DNA of 8,652 bases from NCBI GenBank assembly GCA_013205455.1, contig JABMMO010000013.1, forward strand, positions 1-8,652. The letters are read 5' to 3'. Origin of the DNA: Actinomycetota bacterium. Lineage in GTDB: Bacteria; Actinomycetota; Actinomycetes; Nanopelagicales; Nanopelagicaceae. Below are positions 6,101 to 8,652 of this stretch, one piece after another (position 1 is the stretch's first letter; every line of letters begins with the position of its first letter). Below the pieces are notes generated by a model. The model worked only from the letters and a program-made list of their open reading frames with translations. It was not told where the DNA came from and ran no database searches. The position numbers were made by a program, and so were the translations under genes.

Positions 6101-7488
6101 TGAATCCAGAGTTGCTCGACAAAATTATTAAAGCTTACGATATTCGTGGTTTAGTTGAGAATGAAATTACACCAGATTTTACATTTGCAGTTGGTTCTGC
6201 TTTTGCAAGGCTTTTAGAGCTAGAGCGGGAACCAGCCACCGTAATAATTGGTGAAGATATGCGACCAACCTCAACCCAATTAGCTGATGCATTTTCTGAT
6301 GGCATCACATCACAAGGTATGGATGTAATTAGAATTGGTTTAGCCTCGACCGATCAACTCTATTTTGCTGCTGGTTACCTCAATTTTCCGGGTGCCATGT
6401 TTACTGCTAGCCATAATCCAGCTTCGTATAACGGAATTAAATTATGTAAAAGTGGAGCTCGCCCAATCGGGAAAGAGTCTGGATTAGTTTGGATTCGAAA
6501 TGCGATTGCTGATGGGATGCCGATTTCCAATCGTCCAGTCGGAACTGAAACTTCTCGAGATATGTTGCAAGAATATGTTGAATATTTATTCTCGCTCTTT
6601 ACTCATGATTTCGGTACTGGTCGCAATTTAAAAATAGCAATCGATGCCGGCAATGGAATGGCTGGACACACAGCGCCCGCGGTAATGTCACGAATTAGCG
6701 CGGAAGTTTCGCCTATTTATTTTGAATTAGATGGCTCGTTTCCAAATCATGAGGCAAACCCAATTGCACCCGAGAATTTAGTAGATTTACAAAGACTCGT
6801 TAAGAAGCGGCGCGCTGATATTGGTTTAGCCTTTGATGGCGATGCTGATCGTTGTTTTCTTGTAGATGAAAAGGGTTCGCTGGTCGCACCATCAGCTCTT
6901 ACCGCGCTGATTGCGGAACGGGAACTGAAAAAGCGGCCAGGTTCTGGAATTATTTATAATTTAATCTCATCCAAAGCTGTTCCTGAAGTTATCTTAGAAA
7001 ATGGCGGTACGCCACTTCGTAGTCGTGTGGGCCATTCTTATATTAAAAAAATGATGGAAGAATCAGGTGCTATTTTCGGTGGCGAACATTCTGGCCATTT
7101 TTATTTCAAAGAGTTTTGGCGAGCGGATTCTGGAATGTTGGCCGCGCTCCATGCAATTGCAGCGCTACAAGAAAGTGCTGAACCGCTATCAAAATTACTA
7201 GAGCCATATCAAAGGTATGTTTCTAGCGGTGAGATTAATTCGGTAGTCAAAGATCAAGGAGCGGCAGTTACGTTTATTGAAAACCATTACCGTGAGTTAA
7301 GCGATAAGAATTCATTAAATTTGGAATTTGATCATCTAGATGGGCTAACGGTCACAAGCGATAATTGGTGGTTCAACGTCCGAGCCTCAAATACCGAACC
7401 GTTGTTGCGGCTTAATGCTGAAGGCGATACCGAAGCCGAGATGGTCAAAATTCGCGATGAGGTGCGCAACATCATCAAGACGCGGTAA
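6097..7488 (+). CDS. manB: Phosphomannomutase/phosphoglucomutase
   Basis: This cytoplasmic alpha-D-phosphohexomutase interconverts mannose-6-phosphate and mannose-1-phosphate, feeding the GDP-mannose made by the manC-like enzyme at the other end of the window. All four active-site loops are intact in the 463-residue protein: TASHNP with phosphoserine S105, the metal-binding loop DGDADR (247-252; D247, D249, D251), the sugar-binding loop GEHSGH (329-334), and the phosphate-binding loop RASNTEP (429-435). KAYDIRG (12-18) near the N-terminus is typical of bacterial PMM/PGM. Length is normal for the family. Two tandem ATG codons (6097 and 6100) are possible starts; neither has a good Shine-Dalgarno site (GAGGG at 6072-6076 is too distant), so translation probably depends on coupling through the ATGA overlap with DUF3499. 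Activity on glucose phosphates is possible and cannot be excluded from motifs alone. Confidence 0.93.
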   Translation: MMNPELLDKIIKAYDIRGLVENEITPDFTFAVGSAFARLLELEREPATVIIGEDMRPTSTQLADAFSDGITSQGMDVIRIGLASTDQLYFAAGYLNFPGAMFTASHNPASYNGIKLCKSGARPIGKESGLVWIRNAIADGMPISNRPVGTETSRDMLQEYVEYLFSLFTHDFGTGRNLKIAIDAGNGMAGHTAPAVMSRISAEVSPIYFELDGSFPNHEANPIAPENLVDLQRLVKKRRADIGLAFDGDADRCFLVDEKGSLVAPSALTALIAERELKKRPGSGIIYNLISSKAVPEVILENGGTPLRSRVGHSYIKKMMEESGAIFGGEHSGHFYFKEFWRADSGMLAALHAIAALQESAEPLSKLLEPYQRYVSSGEINSVVKDQGAAVTFIENHYRELSDKNSLNLEFDHLDGLTVTSDNWWFNVRASNTEPLLRLNAEGDTEAEMVKIRDEVRNIIKTR

Positions 7489-7525
7489 AGTACTCAGGTC
7501 TTGCAGGGCTAATTGTTCGTCTAAT

Positions 7526-7532
7526 GAGGAGA
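7526..7532 (+). promoter_or_regulatory. Ribosome binding site deciding the GTG start of ahcY
   Basis: GAGGAGA ends 8 bases before GTG at 7541 but 23 bases before the first in-frame ATG at 7556. An in-frame TAA immediately precedes the GTG (7538-7540), so GTG is the earliest possible and the best-placed start. Confidence 0.75.
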
Positions 7533-7540
7533 TTTCTTAA

Positions 7541-8652
7541 GTGAACCCAATAACCATGGCTATTCCAAAACATGACATCGCAGATGCAGCACTCGCCGCT
7601 GAAGGTAAGAAGCGGATCGAATGGGCAGAGCGGAATATGCCAGTTCTGGCACAGATTCGAGAACGGTTCGCTAAAGAACAACCATTTACTGGCGTTCGAT
7701 TTGCAGCATGTATGCACGTAACCACTGAGACTGCGAATTTAATGCGGACGCTAAAAGCTGGTGGCGCTGAGATAGCGCTTTGCGCTTCTAACCCGCTCTC
7801 AACTCAAGATGACACTGCAGCTGCACTAGTACATGAATATGGAATTTCAGTATTTGCAAGAAATGCGGTTGATCGCGATGGCTATTACAAGCACATCAAT
7901 GCTGCGCTTGATATCGAACCACACCAAGTTTTTGATGATGGCTGCGACCTTGTTAATACTCTTCACACAACTCGAAAAGAGTTAATCCCAAATATTGCTG
8001 GTGGCTGCGAAGAAACCACAACAGGAGTTATCCGTCTAAACCAGATGGCAAAAGATGGAGCACTCCAGTTCCCAATGATTGCTGTGAACGACACAGATAC
8101 AAAGCACATGTTTGATAACCGTTATGGAACAGGTCAATCAACTCTTGATGCAGTATTTCGTTCAACTAACTTCCTTCTAGCAGGACGCATTCTTGTTGTT
8201 GCTGGATTTGGTTACTGCGGTAAGGGTGTTGCAGAGCGCGCCAAGGGAATGGGTGCTGATGTCATCATTACTGAGATTGATCCAACAAAAGCATTAGATG
8301 CAATGATGCAAGGTTTCCGAGTTATGCCAATGGCAGATGCAGCAAAGGTTGGCGATGTTTTCATTACTGTTACAGGTAACCGTGACGTATTGCGCGATGA
8401 GCACTTTGCAGTAATGAAGGATGGCGTAATCATGGCCAACTCAGGCCACTTTGATATTGAAATCGACGTTGCATGGCTAGAACAGCATTCAGTTAAGAAG
8501 AATGCAAAGATGCGCCACCAGACCGATGAATATGTCATGGCCGATGGTCGCCGTTTACTTCTTCTTGCAGAAGGACGCCTTGTTAACCTTGGTGCTGCAG
8601 AAGGTCACCCAGCATCAGATATGGATATGTCATTTTCTGATCAAGCGCTAAC
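7541..8652 (+). CDS. ahcY: Adenosylhomocysteinase (S-adenosyl-L-homocysteine hydrolase), 3' end missing
   Basis: This NAD-dependent cytoplasmic enzyme splits S-adenosylhomocysteine into adenosine and homocysteine, relieving product inhibition of methyltransferases. The 370 visible residues include MHVTTETANL (58-67, substrate His59), DDGCD (132-136), CEETTTG (156-162, catalytic Glu158), NDTDTKHMFDN (183-193, with K188 and D192 that act on the ribose), the Rossmann loop GFGYCGKG (222-229), NSGHFDIEID (300-309, His303), GRLVNL (345-350) and EGHPASDM (354-361). The frame remains open at the window end, so only the C-terminal tail of about 40-50 residues is missing. It lacks the roughly 40-residue insertion of the long form known from Streptomyces and Mycobacterium, and instead resembles the short archaeal/Thermotoga type. 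Codon choice in the second half (many CTT, CGT and GGT) hints at high expression. The 52-base gap after manB contains no visible terminator or SAH riboswitch. Confidence 0.95.
   Translation, partial: MNPITMAIPKHDIADAALAAEGKKRIEWAERNMPVLAQIRERFAKEQPFTGVRFAACMHVTTETANLMRTLKAGGAEIALCASNPLSTQDDTAAALVHEYGISVFARNAVDRDGYYKHINAALDIEPHQVFDDGCDLVNTLHTTRKELIPNIAGGCEETTTGVIRLNQMAKDGALQFPMIAVNDTDTKHMFDNRYGTGQSTLDAVFRSTNFLLAGRILVVAGFGYCGKGVAERAKGMGADVIITEIDPTKALDAMMQGFRVMPMADAAKVGDVFITVTGNRDVLRDEHFAVMKDGVIMANSGHFDIEIDVAWLEQHSVKKNAKMRHQTDEYVMADGRRLLLLAEGRLVNLGAAEGHPASDMDMSFSDQAL

Noticed and set aside
7489..7540. A promoter or SAH/SAM riboswitch before ahcY.
   Set aside because: The gap is only 52 bases. 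TCTAAT at 7520-7525 resembles a -10 box, but transcription from it would begin inside the ribosome binding site, and no -35 box is correctly spaced. No riboswitch-like set of stems is visible.
8212..8538. Open frame on the - strand (108 codons) opposite ahcY.
   Set aside because: It is opposite highly conserved AhcY motifs (NAD loop to substrate loop), so its open length follows from the codon use of ahcY.
1..8652. Mobile elements, CRISPR, tRNA, phage or defence genes as a hidden new system.
   Set aside because: No direct or inverted repeat arrays, transposase or integrase motifs, or tRNA-like cloverleafs were seen; every gene fits a conserved actinobacterial housekeeping or envelope neighbourhood.

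Overview
The window looks like chromosomal DNA from a low-GC actinobacterium. A WhiB-family regulator, which is found almost only in Actinobacteria, sits among genes that actinobacteria conserve together: mannose-1-phosphate guanylyltransferase, whiB, a large membrane glycosyltransferase, DUF5719, DUF3499, phosphomannomutase and S-adenosylhomocysteine hydrolase. Base composition is AT-rich for this phylum (about 40-45% GC by eye, not counted). Intergenic gaps are short and two gene pairs share ATGA overlaps. This suggests a streamlined genome such as the freshwater Nanopelagicales (acI) group; that placement is inference, not read directly from a marker.

Layout: all six or seven real genes are on the + strand. 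Positions 1-789 hold the 3' part of a GDP-mannose-forming nucleotidyltransferase (manC-like). A 117-base gap follows with a good vegetative-type promoter, a small GC-rich hairpin and a clear ribosome binding site, leading into whiB (907-1197). A 1029-residue glycosyltransferase (1232-4321) combines a cytoplasmic GT2 domain with a polytopic GT-C-like membrane half, and overlaps by ATGA a secreted or membrane-anchored DUF5719 protein (4318-5631). After 76 bases, a putative leaderless promoter precedes a small zinc-ribbon-like DUF3499 protein (5708-6100). That gene overlaps by ATGA with phosphomannomutase manB (6097-7488). After a 52-base gap, adenosylhomocysteinase ahcY starts at a GTG (7541) and runs off the 3' end.

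How the genes fit together: ManB converts mannose-6-phosphate to mannose-1-phosphate and ManC converts that to GDP-mannose, so the two enzymes bracket a membrane glycosyltransferase and its exported partner. The simplest reading is a cell-envelope glycan module fed by GDP-mannose, co-located with a WhiB regulator of cell division and development. AhcY belongs to methyl-cycle housekeeping and has its own strong ribosome binding site.

No mobile element, CRISPR array, tRNA, rRNA or repeat was seen, and no gap exceeds 300 bases. I found no evidence for a wholly new system. The least understood part is the coupled glycosyltransferase/DUF5719 pair, followed by the DUF3499-manB coupling.
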